From an uncultured Granulosicoccaceae bacterium (lineage in GTDB: Bacteria > Pseudomonadota > Gammaproteobacteria > Granulosicoccales > Granulosicoccaceae), in contig CALKXD010000033.1 of NCBI GenBank assembly GCA_938003855.1, forward strand, positions 1 to 62,475: 62,475 bases of DNA, read 5' to 3'. The position numbers were made by a program, and so were the translations under genes. Under the pieces are notes generated by a model, which had not been told where the DNA came from, made no database searches, and saw nothing but the letters and a program-made list of their open reading frames with translations. Numbering within the stretch: the stretch's first letter is position 1; each line of letters starts with the position of its first letter. Below, piece by piece: positions 19,441-30,800 of this stretch.

Positions 19441-19598
19441 CTCTGGATAGCCTTGTTGTAACGCTGACATTGCTGTGGTCTTTCGACCTGTAGTTCTGCT
19501 GCAGCTCTGAACCAACAACACTATTTTCAAGCTTCAATTGCTGTGATACTGTCAGCGAGTGCCCAGAGGTTGGCGCTGACAAACAGGAGGAAAAGCAA

Positions 19599-21410
19599 AT
19601 GGCTGCGACCGCGGAGAATATGGCGAACGCGCAGGTGGAACAATGGTTATCCACCTTCGGGCAAGCCTTGAGTGAAGGCAATATCGACAACGCAGTATCG
19701 CACTTTGATGACGAGTGCTACTGGCGTGATTTTTTAACCTTTACCTGGAACCTTGACACATCCGAGAGCCCCGATGCTATTCGTGCCATGCTGACCGGTA
19801 CGCTAGCGGGCACAAAACCGACAAACTGGATGCTGGAAGGCGACGCCTCCTCTGCGGACGGTGTCACTGAGGGTTGGCTGACGTTTGAAACAGCAACCGC
19901 TCGTGGTCGCGGACACGTCCGGCTCAAAGGCGATAAATGCTGGACCTTGCTCACCACCATGCTGGAGTTGAAAGGGCATGAAGAACACAACGATAAAAAC
20001 GGCAGTCGCGAATTAGGCGTCGAGCATGGTGCGAATCCCGGTCGAAAAAACTGGCTGGAGCGCAAGCAGCAGGAAGAAGCCGAACTCGGCTACGATCGAC
20101 AGCCCTATTGCCTGGTGATTGGTGGTGGGCAGGGTGGCATTGGTCTTGGTGCACGGTTAAAACGGCAGGGTGTGCCGACAATCATTCTCGAAAAAAACGA
20201 ACGCCCGGGTGATTCATGGCGCAAACGGTATCGATCGTTATGTCTGCACGATCCAGTCTGGTATGACCATCTGCCGTATTTACCGTTCCCGGATCACTGG
20301 CCAGTGTTTTCTCCCAAAGATAAGATTGGCGACTGGCTGGAGATGTATACCAAAGTCATGGAACTCAACTACTGGACAAAATCCGAGGCACTGAGCGCTA
20401 GCTACAATGAAAGCAAGCAGGAGTGGGAAGTTAAGGTTGACCGTGACGGGCAGCAGGTGACGTTGCGTCCAAAGCAGCTGATACTCGCTACTGGTATGTC
20501 CGGTGTAGCCAATATGCCGGATATTCCCGGCGCTGATTCATTCAAAGGCACGCTGGTGCATTCCAGTCAGCATGCCGGAGCCGAGGCCTGGAGCGGCAAA
20601 AAATGCGTTGTGATCGGCTCCAACAACTCTGCCCATGATATCTGCGCTGATCTCTGGGAAAACGGTGCCGATGTGACGATGCTGCAGCGCTCATCTACCC
20701 ACATTGCCAAGTCCGATACCTTAATGGAGCTGGCACTGGGTGGGTTGTACTCACGTGAAGCGGTCGCGGCTGGCGTCACTACGGATACTGCAGATCTGAT
20801 CTTCGCCTCACTGCCCTATAAAATTCTGCATACCCTGCAGAAGCCGGTTTACGATGAAATGGCCAAACGTGATGCCGACATGTATCAGGGGCTTGAGAAA
20901 GCCGGCTTCATGCTCGACTTTGGCGAAGACGGCTCGGGTCTGTTTGTAAAATACCTGCGCCGAGGCTCAGGCTATTACATTGATGTTGGTGCATCGCAGC
21001 TTATTATCGATGGCAAGATAAAGCTGAAGAGCGGGGTTAATGTCAGCCGCATCACCGAAACGTCGGTGGTTCTCGATGATGGCTCAGAGCTGCCAGCTGA
21101 CCTGATCGTATGCGCGACCGGCTACAGTTCAATGAATAGCTGGGCCGCCCGTATTATCTCGCAGGAGGTAGCAGACAAGGTCGGTAAGTGCTGGGGACTG
21201 GGATCGGATACGAAAAAAGATCCGGGCCCGTGGGAAGGAGAACTGCGCAATATGTGGAAGCCGACTCAGCAGCAGGCGCTGTGGTTTCACGGTGGCAATC
21301 TGCATCAATCGCGGCATTACTCGCTCTACCTGGCATTGCAGATTAAAGCGCGTATGGAGGGTATTGATACCCCGGTCTATAACCTTAAAGACGTGCACCA
21401 CGTCGCCTGA
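19599..21410 (+). CDS. Flavin-containing monooxygenase with N-terminal NTF2/SnoaL-like domain
   Basis: 603 residues. The first ~130 form an NTF2/SnoaL-like domain (WLSTFGQALSEGNIDNAVSH, then WLTFETATARGRGHVRL). A flavoprotein monooxygenase follows: the FAD site VIGGGQGGIGLGARL begins near 173, the FMO-like signature FKGTLVHSSQH is near 314, the NADPH site VVIGSNNSAHDIC near 336, and the C-terminal ATG motif DLIVCATGYSS. A strong GGAGGAAAAG site precedes the ATG. Relatives oxygenate nitrogen or sulfur in small molecules, or act as YUCCA-like enzymes; the substrate here is unknown. It is monocistronic, ending at a long hairpin. Confidence 0.87.
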   Translation: MAATAENMANAQVEQWLSTFGQALSEGNIDNAVSHFDDECYWRDFLTFTWNLDTSESPDAIRAMLTGTLAGTKPTNWMLEGDASSADGVTEGWLTFETATARGRGHVRLKGDKCWTLLTTMLELKGHEEHNDKNGSRELGVEHGANPGRKNWLERKQQEEAELGYDRQPYCLVIGGGQGGIGLGARLKRQGVPTIILEKNERPGDSWRKRYRSLCLHDPVWYDHLPYLPFPDHWPVFSPKDKIGDWLEMYTKVMELNYWTKSEALSASYNESKQEWEVKVDRDGQQVTLRPKQLILATGMSGVANMPDIPGADSFKGTLVHSSQHAGAEAWSGKKCVVIGSNNSAHDICADLWENGADVTMLQRSSTHIAKSDTLMELALGGLYSREAVAAGVTTDTADLIFASLPYKILHTLQKPVYDEMAKRDADMYQGLEKAGFMLDFGEDGSGLFVKYLRRGSGYYIDVGASQLIIDGKIKLKSGVNVSRITETSVVLDDGSELPADLIVCATGYSSMNSWAARIISQEVADKVGKCWGLGSDTKKDPGPWEGELRNMWKPTQQQALWFHGGNLHQSRHYSLYLALQIKARMEGIDTPVYNLKDVHHVA

Positions 21411-21421
21411 TATCAGCGATG

Positions 21422-21452
21422 CCGGTGCTGACTGCGTTGCAGTCAGCACCGG
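21422..21452. terminator. Long perfect hairpin between convergent genes
   Basis: A 14-bp perfect stem CCGGTGCTGACTGC/GCAGTCAGCACCGG with a GTT loop, 12 bp after the monooxygenase stop. There is no T-run on either strand, so it may act as a bidirectional transcript-end hairpin rather than a classic intrinsic terminator. Confidence 0.6.
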
Positions 21453-21506
21453 GCACGGGTGACTCTAGACCCGGCTGGCTTTTTACCCGGTTTGCAGCAG
21501 CAGGGA

Positions 21507-22328
21507 TCAGTCTTCGAGTTCGGCTATTTGGGGCGCCACTTCGTTGCAGGTAAGTGTCGTGGAATCCAGCGCGAAACTGTGGCCGTTTACCTGTCTGGCC
21601 TGATCACTCAGCAGATACAGATAGGCCGGAACCTTGGTAGCGGGGTCGGGAAGCGCTGAGGGATCCTCGCCGGGGAATGCAGAGCTTCGCAATGAGCTTC
21701 GCATTTTACCGGGATCAATCGCGTTGCAAGTGACGGGGAAAGTATTGTCGGCGGATCTGTCCGCATCGAGCTCATCAGCCAGTGTCTGACACATGCCTGC
21801 TATGGCGGCCTTGCTAACAGCGTATGAACCCCAATAGGCTTTGCACTTATTATCAACGGTAAATACGACGCTAGCGTTTTTTGACTGTTGCATCAACGGC
21901 AATACCGATTGCGTAAGCAGCATTGCGCCATGCAGATTGACGGTAAAAGTAGATAGCCAAAGTTTTGCATCGATGCTGCCCATCGGTGCGATTTGCCCCA
22001 GGTTGGCCGCGCAATGAATCAGCCCGTGCAGTTGGCCGAAGACATCGTTGAGTGTATCTGCTAATTGTGCATAGTCGTCAACCGTGGCACCCGCCAGATC
22101 AAGCGGGTAGAGTCCGGGTTGCGTGCCGGTATTGGCTTCTATTTCATCGTGCAGAGTATTCAGGCCGCGTTCGTTTTTATCGAGAAGGATCAGATCTGCG
22201 CCCAGCTCGGATGCAGCACGTGCAATGCTGCTTCCCAGCCCGCCTGCGGCACCGGTGATGAGCACGGCCTTGCCGGCCAGCTCGTTAGTCGCCGGTTGGT
22301 AATTCTGGATCAAGCCCGGTGTCAGCAT
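21507..22328 (-). CDS. Short-chain dehydrogenase/reductase, YciK-like
   Basis: A 273-residue classical SDR. The nucleotide site is AVLITGAAGGLGSSIARA (TGxxxGxG), and the active-site YxxxK is in YWGSYAVSKAAIAGM. The region that normally supplies the catalytic Ser reads VVFTVDNKCKAY, so the usual Ser is not evident; some YciK-like proteins share this. GLIHCAANLG is the NAG-like structural strand. It lies 8 bp after the photolyase gene and is almost certainly co-transcribed with it. Substrate unknown. Confidence 0.85.
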   Translation of the reverse strand: MLTPGLIQNYQPATNELAGKAVLITGAAGGLGSSIARAASELGADLILLDKNERGLNTLHDEIEANTGTQPGLYPLDLAGATVDDYAQLADTLNDVFGQLHGLIHCAANLGQIAPMGSIDAKLWLSTFTVNLHGAMLLTQSVLPLMQQSKNASVVFTVDNKCKAYWGSYAVSKAAIAGMCQTLADELDADRSADNTFPVTCNAIDPGKMRSSLRSSAFPGEDPSALPDPATKVPAYLYLLSDQARQVNGHSFALDSTTLTCNEVAPQIAELED

Positions 22329-22336
22329 TGTAGTCC

Positions 22337-23812
22337 CTATGCGTGTGATTTTATTGTGCCGAAACGTTCCAGCGCGTCTTTGCGACTCTGAGCGAGATCG
22401 ACGATCGGCTTCGGGTAGGTTTTACCCAGCACAATACCGGCGTTAGCCAGTTCAGTGTCACTTGCTGTCCATGGCGCGTGAATCGTTTTTTTTCCTAGTT
22501 TAGCTATTTCCGGTACCCATTGTCTGATGTAGTCACCGTCGGGATCGAAGCGTTCGCCCTGGCGCACCGGGTTAAACACCCGGAAGTACGGCGCAGCATC
22601 GGCTCCGCTGCCAGCCACCCACTGCCACCCCATGGTGTTACTGGCAAGGTCGGCATCGAGAAGAGTGTCCCAAAACCAGCGTGCGCCTTCAAGCCAGTGA
22701 ATGCCCATGTTTTTTATCAGTAATGAACCGACCACCATCCTCACTCGATTATGCATCCAGCCGGTTTGCCACAATTGCCTCATTCCGGCGTCGACTAACG
22801 GTATGCCGGTATTGCCCTGTTGCCACCGCTGCAGGGCTTTTTTGTTTTTTTTCCATGGGAATTTTTTAAAGCGCACATCCAGTGGATTTTCCGTGGTGTG
22901 CGGAAAATGATAGAGCAAGTGGCAGGCAAAATCGCGCCAGCCAATTTCCTTTCGGTAGGTCTCGGTGTTGTCATCGTCTTTCAGTTCGCCGCTTACAACC
23001 CGATCTGCGATGGCCGCGGTGATCTGCCGGGGACTGATCTCACCAAAGGCCAGATGTGGAGACAGGCGTGATGTGCCCTCCACAGCTGGGAGGTCCCGTC
23101 CCTCGCTATAGTGACTGATCGCACCGTCGAGAAGTTGCTGTAATCGAATAGCTGCACCGGCTTCTCCGGGTTGCCAGGTATCCGCAAACTGATCAGCCCA
23201 GGGCAGGGTCGGCAGCAGGCCAAGTGACTCTATGTTGACACCGCTACAGCCTTTCCCTCGATAGCAGAGGATTTTCTCAGGGCCGTCTGTGGCGGTATCC
23301 GTGTCGGCACCTGCGACGGCGAGTGTTGCATGCTTGAGTGAAGCCCGCCAATAGGCGGTAAAGACTTTATAGGGATGCTTGCCTTCACGCTGTACCTGCC
23401 AGGGTTCGTGACAGTAGTTACCTGGAAAAGACGTGACGGTGTGGCCAATATCGATCAGGTGTTTTTTAATCGCACTGTCCAATGCTATTGCGGAGGGTTC
23501 GTAGCGACGGTTCCAGACGACAGTGTCGGCACCGGTGGCTTCAACCAGCTTGTACATTGACTCGTCCGGGCTGCCACTGATGAGGTGGAGTTTGTTGCCG
23601 CAGTTGCTCAGTTGGCTGTCCAGAGCCAGCAGCGAGTGGTGTAACCACCAGCGTGATGCACCACCGGGCTTATTGTCGTCGGTTGCCTGTGTGTCGTTGA
23701 TGTAGACGCAAAGAACTGGTCGCTTCTGTTGCGTGGCCCAGTGGAGCGCGGGGTTATCGGTCAGGCGCAGGTCGCGTCTGAACCACACAATGATCGTTTT
23801 TTTTGTAGTCAC
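22337..23812 (-). CDS. phrB: Deoxyribodipyrimidine photo-lyase (cryptochrome/photolyase family)
   Basis: A 491-residue class I photolyase that uses light and FADH- to split pyrimidine dimers. The N-terminal antenna domain starts IIVWFRRDLRLTDNPALHWA. The FAD domain has SRLSPHLAFGEISPRQI, EIGWRDFACHLLYH, GIPLVDAGMRQLWQTGWMHN and DADLASNTMGWQWVAGSG, all CPD-photolyase hallmarks. The RVRMVVGSLLIKN segment and the Trp residues of the electron chain are present. It is first in a two-gene unit with the SDR. Confidence 0.93.
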   Translation of the reverse strand: MTTKKTIIVWFRRDLRLTDNPALHWATQQKRPVLCVYINDTQATDDNKPGGASRWWLHHSLLALDSQLSNCGNKLHLISGSPDESMYKLVEATGADTVVWNRRYEPSAIALDSAIKKHLIDIGHTVTSFPGNYCHEPWQVQREGKHPYKVFTAYWRASLKHATLAVAGADTDTATDGPEKILCYRGKGCSGVNIESLGLLPTLPWADQFADTWQPGEAGAAIRLQQLLDGAISHYSEGRDLPAVEGTSRLSPHLAFGEISPRQITAAIADRVVSGELKDDDNTETYRKEIGWRDFACHLLYHFPHTTENPLDVRFKKFPWKKNKKALQRWQQGNTGIPLVDAGMRQLWQTGWMHNRVRMVVGSLLIKNMGIHWLEGARWFWDTLLDADLASNTMGWQWVAGSGADAAPYFRVFNPVRQGERFDPDGDYIRQWVPEIAKLGKKTIHAPWTASDTELANAGIVLGKTYPKPIVDLAQSRKDALERFGTIKSHA

Positions 23813-24181
23813 GGGTACGGCGTCGATTTAAATGAAATGTTGGAAGAGTCTAACCATTGTCAGTTGCTGTGTCATTTCGTTGAGGCTTGACGTTGGAAAA
23901 ACATAATGATTACCGGCCGTGGTTTTGTTTGCGCCGGATTAAAAAAATGGCCGGTGCTTCTGAAAAAACAGCGTTGTTCGCTGATCGAAAATACTCGACT
24001 GGATCATGAATCTGCCCGCTTGTGTGAACTGCGATTGCTGCGATGCGCACTTTTGTTAATTGGCCTTACATCTAGCGAGGATAAGTCATCCTAGCGGTAC
24101 ATCGATTGCAACTTGCCGCGATGACAATAGGTGTGAACCCACCATACAACACTGAATTTTGAAATGTATGCAGGAGAGGCT
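23813..24181. other. Intergenic, 369 bp, upstream of the DUF11 locus
   Basis: It separates the divergent photolyase gene from the surface-protein locus and should contain the locus promoter. A TTGACG and a TAATGA occur near 23887-23910, but their spacing (11 bp) is wrong for a sigma70 promoter. No gene or RNA was seen. Confidence 0.5.
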
Positions 24182-24667
24182 ATGAAAAAATTTATTGCAG
24201 CGGCGATTATTGCTGTGCCGATGTTTGCTCTAAGCGCAACCTACGCCGATGCCCCTGTGCACGGAAAAATGGAAGCGTTTGTCGTCGAACTGAATGACAA
24301 CAAAGAATCACTGGTGGCGGCCAAAGACGTAGAGCCAAACGAGGTGCTGGAGTATCGGCTTACTTACGTAAATAAAGGCGAATCAAGCATCGCAGGGCTA
24401 ACCGTGGTGGGTCCGGTGCCTAAAGGCACTATCTACCTGGGTAACACAGCATCTGCCAATGGTGCAGCGTCTCTGAGAGTAAGTATCGATGGTGGCCAGA
24501 CGTTTGAGTCAGAGCCGGTGATACGTGATGTTGTGAAAAGTAACGGTGAACTGATCGAGCGGATTGTTCCGCCGGAAGAATACACCCATCTACAGTGGAC
24601 CGCGGAGGATGCCATCAAAGCCAGTGGTGGAAAGCAATTCTACAAATATCGGGTACGTGTTAAGTAG
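24182..24667 (+). CDS. Small secreted DUF11-like single-domain protein
   Basis: 161 residues: a Sec signal (MKKFIAAAIIAVPMFALSA, cleavage near ATYA-DA), then one Ig-like domain of the DUF11 kind (PNEVLEYRLTYVNKGESSIA, TVVGPVPKGTIYLGNTAS), ending in YKYRVRVK. A GGAGAGG ribosome site precedes the ATG at 24182. It is first in the surface locus and shares the terminal strand pattern xVRVx with the large proteins that follow. Secreted to the periplasm or surface; role unknown. Confidence 0.78.
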   Translation: MKKFIAAAIIAVPMFALSATYADAPVHGKMEAFVVELNDNKESLVAAKDVEPNEVLEYRLTYVNKGESSIAGLTVVGPVPKGTIYLGNTASANGAASLRVSIDGGQTFESEPVIRDVVKSNGELIERIVPPEEYTHLQWTAEDAIKASGGKQFYKYRVRVK

Positions 24668-24784
24668 CTCGCTTTGATTCTATAAAAATAATGGTTCGGG
24701 CAGTGTGTGGTGAAGCGGATGCGCCATGGCTGTGTGAGGTAACGGGTTGAGTTCGAGACGATCACAAACTAAGGTTGAATATCC

Positions 24785-27730
24785 ATGAAATCTAGAATTC
24801 CACGGCGATCGTGGTATACGCTGCCGCTGGCAGTCACATTGGCTGCCGCAAGTATTGCGACCAGCGCTTACGCTATTACCGGTGCGGGTCAGGTAATTAA
24901 AAACCTGGCGACCGTCACCTACGAGGATGCAGCGGGTAACGTTTTCTCGGCGCAATCAAATGAGGCGATTGTTACTGTTGCCCAGGTATACTCTGCGACA
25001 ATAGGATCTGACTCAACAAAGACAGCGTCGCCGGGTCAGCCAGTGTATCTGGCTTATGTGCTTGAGAACACCGGTAACGGCTCTGATACTTACACATTGA
25101 CAGCGACAAACGATAACACCACCGCTGATGATATCAATGCGGACTCAATCAAAATTTATGATGACACCAACGGCAACGGCCAGGCCGATTCCGGTGAGTC
25201 CGAGATTACCTCGCTGGCGATGGCGGCGGGAGTACCAAAAAGTATCGTACTGGCGGTGCAAGTGCCATCGACAGCACTCGATACCGAAACCCTGGGGATT
25301 ACTTTACTCGTCGAAGGCGAAGAGGGGACCGGCTCGGTCGTCGCGGGCAGTGTTACGGATATTTCAGCCGGAAAAGGTCTTGATACGCTCGATGGCACCG
25401 TTGAGTCGACGATTACAGTGACTGCCGACGCCGTGGTGGGCATTACTAAAAGTTCCACTATGGACTTTGCAGCGTCCGAGGTCACCTACACCATCACGCT
25501 GAGTAACAACAGTAATGCTGCTGCCAAGACTGTCACCATTAATGATGCGCTGCCGGTTAACACGACCTACGTTCCGGCCAGTGCAGTGGCGGCTGGCCTG
25601 CTGCTGTCGAACGGGGACGTCTTGCCAGTTACCGCAACGCTTGATGAAACCGTCGATGGTGTCGATTACAACAACGATGGTGATGCGGCCGATACCGGTC
25701 TGCCGGGTATTACCGCCACCGATCTGGTGCTACCTCCCAGCACTACAATCACACTGACTTTCAAAGTGTCGTTTGACCCGTTAGTCCTTGGTGGTGGTAC
25801 ACCCATCGGTAATACTGCCTGGGTATTTGCCGATGTGAATGACGACGGCACTATAGATACGCCCATTTCATCGAATGCGGTCTGGAACACCATAACAAAC
25901 ACCTACGGTGTGGCCATTGCTGACACGGCAGAAAACACCGGTGGTGATCAGATCAACGATGGACAGGATGATGATGGTCTCAACCAGATTCAGTTAGTCG
26001 ACGAGGCTGCAGCGGGTGGCACGGTTATCTTCAAGAACGTGATCACCAATACGGGTAACACGACTGACATCCTTGAGCTATCGATCTCCAACTCAACTGG
26101 CGCACCGTTTCCCACGGGCACTGTGTTTACCTTCTGGGATGCGACTAACCTGGTTCAGTTAACCGACAGCAATAGCATTCTAGGTGTCGATGCCGGTGCC
26201 GTGGCGGCCGGTGCTTCCGAGACTATTACTGTCAGAGCCGTGTTGCCATCGTCATTCAGCGGGGCAGGTGACTATGATGCCTTTGTTACAGTGACCTCTG
26301 CAACCAAGCAGGATGAGCTGCAATCGATCACCGAGCGACTGTCGACAATTGTGCAACCAACGGTCGACATCCACAATGCCGCAGGTGGTGTGCTGAACAG
26401 CGATGATAACCCATTGGGCAGCCCTGACTACACGGCGGTTAATACGACGGCGGCTAATGTCGGTGACACCATTACACTACCGCTCTATATCGATAACGAC
26501 AGCGAAAACGCACGCTCCTTCCAGCTTGACGTTGGCGCCAGCTACGATGCGGCAACGACAACTATAGGTGCTCTGCCAGCGGGTTGGACGGTCGAGTTCT
26601 TTTTGTCTGATGGTGCAGGCGCGCCGACTGGCAGTGCGGTCACCAGTACTCCGACAATTGCCGCCAATACAGTGGATTATGAAATCTTTGCTTTGGTGAC
26701 TCTGCCAACGGATCAGACGCAGGCACTCTATGACTATTCGTCTGACAACGACGTTGACGGTACCGTCGAGACGGTAGATGTCAATGGCGATGGTGACGGC
26801 GATTATCCCTTATTCTTCGAAGTTCGCTCTGCAAGCACTGGCGCTAATGACGTGACTGTTGAAGCAATTGATGTCAATACCGTTCACGCTGTCACATTGA
26901 CTCCCTCCGGCAGTTCGCAAGTGGAAAGCGGTGGTGCGTCTACCTACCCGCATACGCTGACCAATAACGGAAATGCAGTGGAAACACTGGCATTGACAGC
27001 AACCAACAGTGAGAGTGCGGCGGGCTGGACCAACACGGTAACAATCGACACAGATGGTGACGGCATTGCAGATACAGAAGTCGGTAATCTGGTCGCCGGT
27101 AATATTGTTGTGCAGCAGCCGGACGGTACGGATGTCACTATATCGGTATCCATCAACGGTGGTGTACCAAGTCTGGCATTGCCGCCGGGTGCCGTCGTTC
27201 CTCTGCACGCTACTGTGTTTGCTCCGTCGACGGCCGGCGATGGCGACATCGATACCCTGACCATTTCGGCGATTGATGCGACCACAGGTGCTTCTGCGAC
27301 TGCACAGGATCAGTCGCAAATTGTGGCGGGCCAGGTTGATTTAACCAAAACGGTAGCGGTTGATACAAACTGCGATAACATTGCAGATACTCCCTTTGCC
27401 GAAACTCAAGCCACGTTGGTTGAGCCGAATCAATGTGTTATCTGGCAGATTGTTGCAGAAAACCAGGGTATTGCAGATGCCTATGAAGTAGTGATTACGG
27501 ATTCGGTCACTCCCTACAGTACCTATGAAGCAGGTAGCTTGCGCTACTGTGTAACAACTGGCTGTACGCCGGCTGTGGTTACTGATGGTGCAACTGATGA
27601 TGCAGGTGAGCATGTGGCCGGTAACATCACATTCTATGTTGGAGCGGGCTCAGTACCGGCCACGGGTGCCGGTGGCACTCTGGTGTCCGGTGATCAGGCG
27701 ACTGCTCGATTTATGGTTAGAGTGGACTAA
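24785..27730 (+). CDS. Large secreted DUF11-repeat protein (981 aa)
   Basis: Signal peptide about 1-30 (LPLAVTLAAASIATSAYA). Multiple Ig-like DUF11 domains follow, seen as recurring YTITLSNNSNAAAKTVTI and VIFKNVITNTGNTTDILEL phrases and Asp/Asn-rich loops such as DDTNGNGQADSGE that may bind calcium. The C-terminal domain has two Cys pairs (DTNCDNIAD with NQCVIW; RYCVTTGCTP) and ends RFMVRVD. It is acidic and almost free of Lys/Arg, like extracellular proteins. The N- and C-terminal domains are paralogous to those of the 882-residue protein at 34524. It has no anchor of its own, so it probably depends on the barrel protein downstream. Confidence 0.8.
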   Translation: MKSRIPRRSWYTLPLAVTLAAASIATSAYAITGAGQVIKNLATVTYEDAAGNVFSAQSNEAIVTVAQVYSATIGSDSTKTASPGQPVYLAYVLENTGNGSDTYTLTATNDNTTADDINADSIKIYDDTNGNGQADSGESEITSLAMAAGVPKSIVLAVQVPSTALDTETLGITLLVEGEEGTGSVVAGSVTDISAGKGLDTLDGTVESTITVTADAVVGITKSSTMDFAASEVTYTITLSNNSNAAAKTVTINDALPVNTTYVPASAVAAGLLLSNGDVLPVTATLDETVDGVDYNNDGDAADTGLPGITATDLVLPPSTTITLTFKVSFDPLVLGGGTPIGNTAWVFADVNDDGTIDTPISSNAVWNTITNTYGVAIADTAENTGGDQINDGQDDDGLNQIQLVDEAAAGGTVIFKNVITNTGNTTDILELSISNSTGAPFPTGTVFTFWDATNLVQLTDSNSILGVDAGAVAAGASETITVRAVLPSSFSGAGDYDAFVTVTSATKQDELQSITERLSTIVQPTVDIHNAAGGVLNSDDNPLGSPDYTAVNTTAANVGDTITLPLYIDNDSENARSFQLDVGASYDAATTTIGALPAGWTVEFFLSDGAGAPTGSAVTSTPTIAANTVDYEIFALVTLPTDQTQALYDYSSDNDVDGTVETVDVNGDGDGDYPLFFEVRSASTGANDVTVEAIDVNTVHAVTLTPSGSSQVESGGASTYPHTLTNNGNAVETLALTATNSESAAGWTNTVTIDTDGDGIADTEVGNLVAGNIVVQQPDGTDVTISVSINGGVPSLALPPGAVVPLHATVFAPSTAGDGDIDTLTISAIDATTGASATAQDQSQIVAGQVDLTKTVAVDTNCDNIADTPFAETQATLVEPNQCVIWQIVAENQGIADAYEVVITDSVTPYSTYEAGSLRYCVTTGCTPAVVTDGATDDAGEHVAGNITFYVGAGSVPATGAGGTLVSGDQATARFMVRVD

Positions 27731-27841
27731 AACGCAACAATACAACGGCTTCAACTGGCTGGATCACGCCGGGCATTTGCCCGGCGTGTGTTGAAGCGGG
27801 ACACCAGGACTGTCCCCGTTGCGTTGATGTGCGCTTAGACA

Positions 27842-30800
27842 ATGCAAATTAAACATACCCAATCAGCTGCAGCGCTCCGTGTGATTTCAGTGTGCCTGTT
27901 GTGGTGTGTATGCTCTTTTTCAACAGCGACTTCTGCCGCCGGTGAGGGTGAGCCTCACACACTGCCGGGCACCATGATAGAGAATCGTGCCGAGTTGAGC
28001 TACATCAACGCCGATACCGGTGAGAGCGTTTCTGTCGTAAGCAATCTGTCTGCGATTGCGGTTGGTCATTATTATAATTTCTCCGTGGATACCGATCAGC
28101 ATATCGGCGCTGAGTCCGGTGATGTTCTTGGTTTTACTCACCGCATAACAAACACTGGCAACACCGATGACAGCTACCTGCTTGATCTATTGGTGTCCGG
28201 TGATGAAGATCTATCCGATTCTGTTGCTGTGTATCATGATACCAATGGCAACGGAATAGTCGACTCCGGAGAGCAAGTCATCACAGCCAGTGTGATGCTG
28301 GGCCCCGGTGAGTCGATTGATGTGGTAGTTGTCGGCGTTGTACCGATGACCGCTCGCATTGATTCAGTAATCCGGTTTACTCTCAGTGTCGAGTCCACGG
28401 GTTCGGATACTGAGGTGCAATCTGTGGTCGATGAAGTGATTGTCGAAGCAGGAGAGCAACTGGAGCTATTCAAAACTTCCGCCCCGGCTTGTGCGGTGCA
28501 TTTGTTTGCCGGTGATCAGGTCACTCACTCAGTGTCTTTGCGCAACAGCGGGTCATCATCCGCCGACGGAATTCACCTTCTGGTGGACGGTATCGCCGTT
28601 GTCGGCGTGGTTGTTCAGCATCCGGTTGCCGCCGAGATGTCGTTTCAGCATTTTCAGAGTCAGGAGTATACGTCCGGAGCCATGCCGGTTGTGCGTCTGG
28701 CCGGTGTCGCAGAAAATTCGTGGATTCATGTGGCTAACTGGCGCGGTGATGTGCCGGTGGTCAGCGCGGGGTTATTCTTTACTCCGCAGCAATTGCCGGT
28801 AGATGCCTCCGAACAATTTACGGTAGTGCATACGGTTCGGGAATCCACCAGTAGCACAAGCCTGATCACCTCGGCCGCCAGTGTTGACTTTAACGGTGAT
28901 GAAATCATCGATGACAAAAGCAACAATACCTGCCAGACGCTTTCTGTGCCCAATGCAGTAACCCAGGCGTCACTGCGATTTCTAGAACCAGCGCAATCAT
29001 TGCAGCACACCGGTGCAGTACCGCTGTTTGAGCAATCAGAAGATTTTGTAGATGCGATCCACTACAGGATTCAGGGTGTCGGTGGTGATTCCTACCTGCC
29101 GTCGCGAGATGGTTTTTATCTCGAGCTAGCACTGCTGGCTTTGCAGGATGCTGCCGTCAGTCTGGATGCTGCGGGTAATCGCTATGCGATTGCAGAGGTC
29201 GAGTCGCAAGTGACCGGCGACCACATTCAGGTGGTGATGCTGGAAACCGCGACACCGGGTTTGTTTCGCAGCGTTGCACCTGTGGCACTGTCAATGGCGC
29301 AGCATGCCTCCGGTGGTGTATGTCCAAAATTGCCTGATGCGGGTGACATCGTCACCCCCGTCATCGCGGATACCAACGACAACTGCGTACTGGCCACCGG
29401 TTACGACGATATGCTGCAGGGCCGATTTCTCGATTCCGGTTCCGGATATGCCATTGCCGATGTCGCGCTGGTAAATCCGCAGGCGACAGTATTTAATTCT
29501 CAAACTCTGCTGCCAGTGGCGGGTGCTGTGGTCTCGGTGCGCCTGGCCGCGACTGATGAGATTGCCAGTAACAGTGTGACTGGTGAGAAGTTCCAGATCA
29601 CCACAGGTGCAGATGGCTTGTACACGCTGCCAAGGCTGTTGAGCGGCGTTGAATATTACCTGCACGTTGATCCTCCGGCCAGTCATTTGTTTCCGTCAGC
29701 GGCCACCAATGGTGTGAGCGGCAACTACACGGTGACAGCGCAATCGTATGGTCGTCATGGTAATCCCGTTGATCAACTTGATCGTACCGGCGTATTTCGT
29801 ATCGAAGAAAATGAGATTTTCCAGCCTGCTGATATACCGCTTGATTCCAACTTGTCTGATGTTCTGTTAAGTGTTGAAAAAACAGCCTTGCAGCAGTCTG
29901 TCGAACTAGGTCAGTCGGTGGGCTATCAGGTGACGATAAAAAACCGCGACGACAGTGACTTGAGTTCGGTGCTGTTGGAGGATCGGCCGCCCTATGGCTT
30001 TCGCTATGTTAAGGGCTCGGCCCGGATCGATGATGTGTCTGTTGTCGATCCGGTCCGTACAGCCAGCGGACTGCTGCAGTTTGATATCGGTACGCTGACA
30101 CCGGGTGAGACGCTACGTATAACGTATGTGCTGCGCTCCAGCGCCGCTGCTATTGATGGCGATGGCGTCAACATGGCGGTTGCCAGGGGCGTTACAACAG
30201 AAAACGCAATGGCAGTATCGCCGGCAAGCCGCACCAAAGTGGCGTTGCAACGACACGGTGTGCTGTCTGATCGTGCCGCGTTGTTCGGAAAAATCTATGT
30301 CGATCAGAACTGTGATGGGATTCAGAACGACAAAGAGTGGCCGGTTGGTGGCGTGAAGTTTTATCTGCACGATGGCACTTATACTATTTCTGATGCCGAT
30401 GGATTATTCAGTGTGTATGGTCTGGCGCCGGGCAGTCATGTAATAAAGGTGGATACCCATTCTCTGCCGCAGGGTTTGGAACTAAAGCCTTTGGATTCGC
30501 ATCATGGGGTCGACCCGGAAAGCCGCTTTGTGGACCTGATGCAAGGTGATTTTCATCGGGTGGATTTTGCAGCAACTTGTCCAGCCGATGATCGCGATCG
30601 CATATTCGCAGAGATCAAAGCGCGCAACCAGTCTATCAATGGCAATTGGCTACTGAAAGAGGCAGAGAACTTCAGGGCAGGTGAAGAGCTACAGCAACTG
30701 GATTCGCAATCGCTGGTGCGCACTGCCGATGGTGATCTGTCCAGTGGTGTACTCGATGGACCCGGAGACGGCCGCGATGAGCGTGATGGATTAGTGTCAC

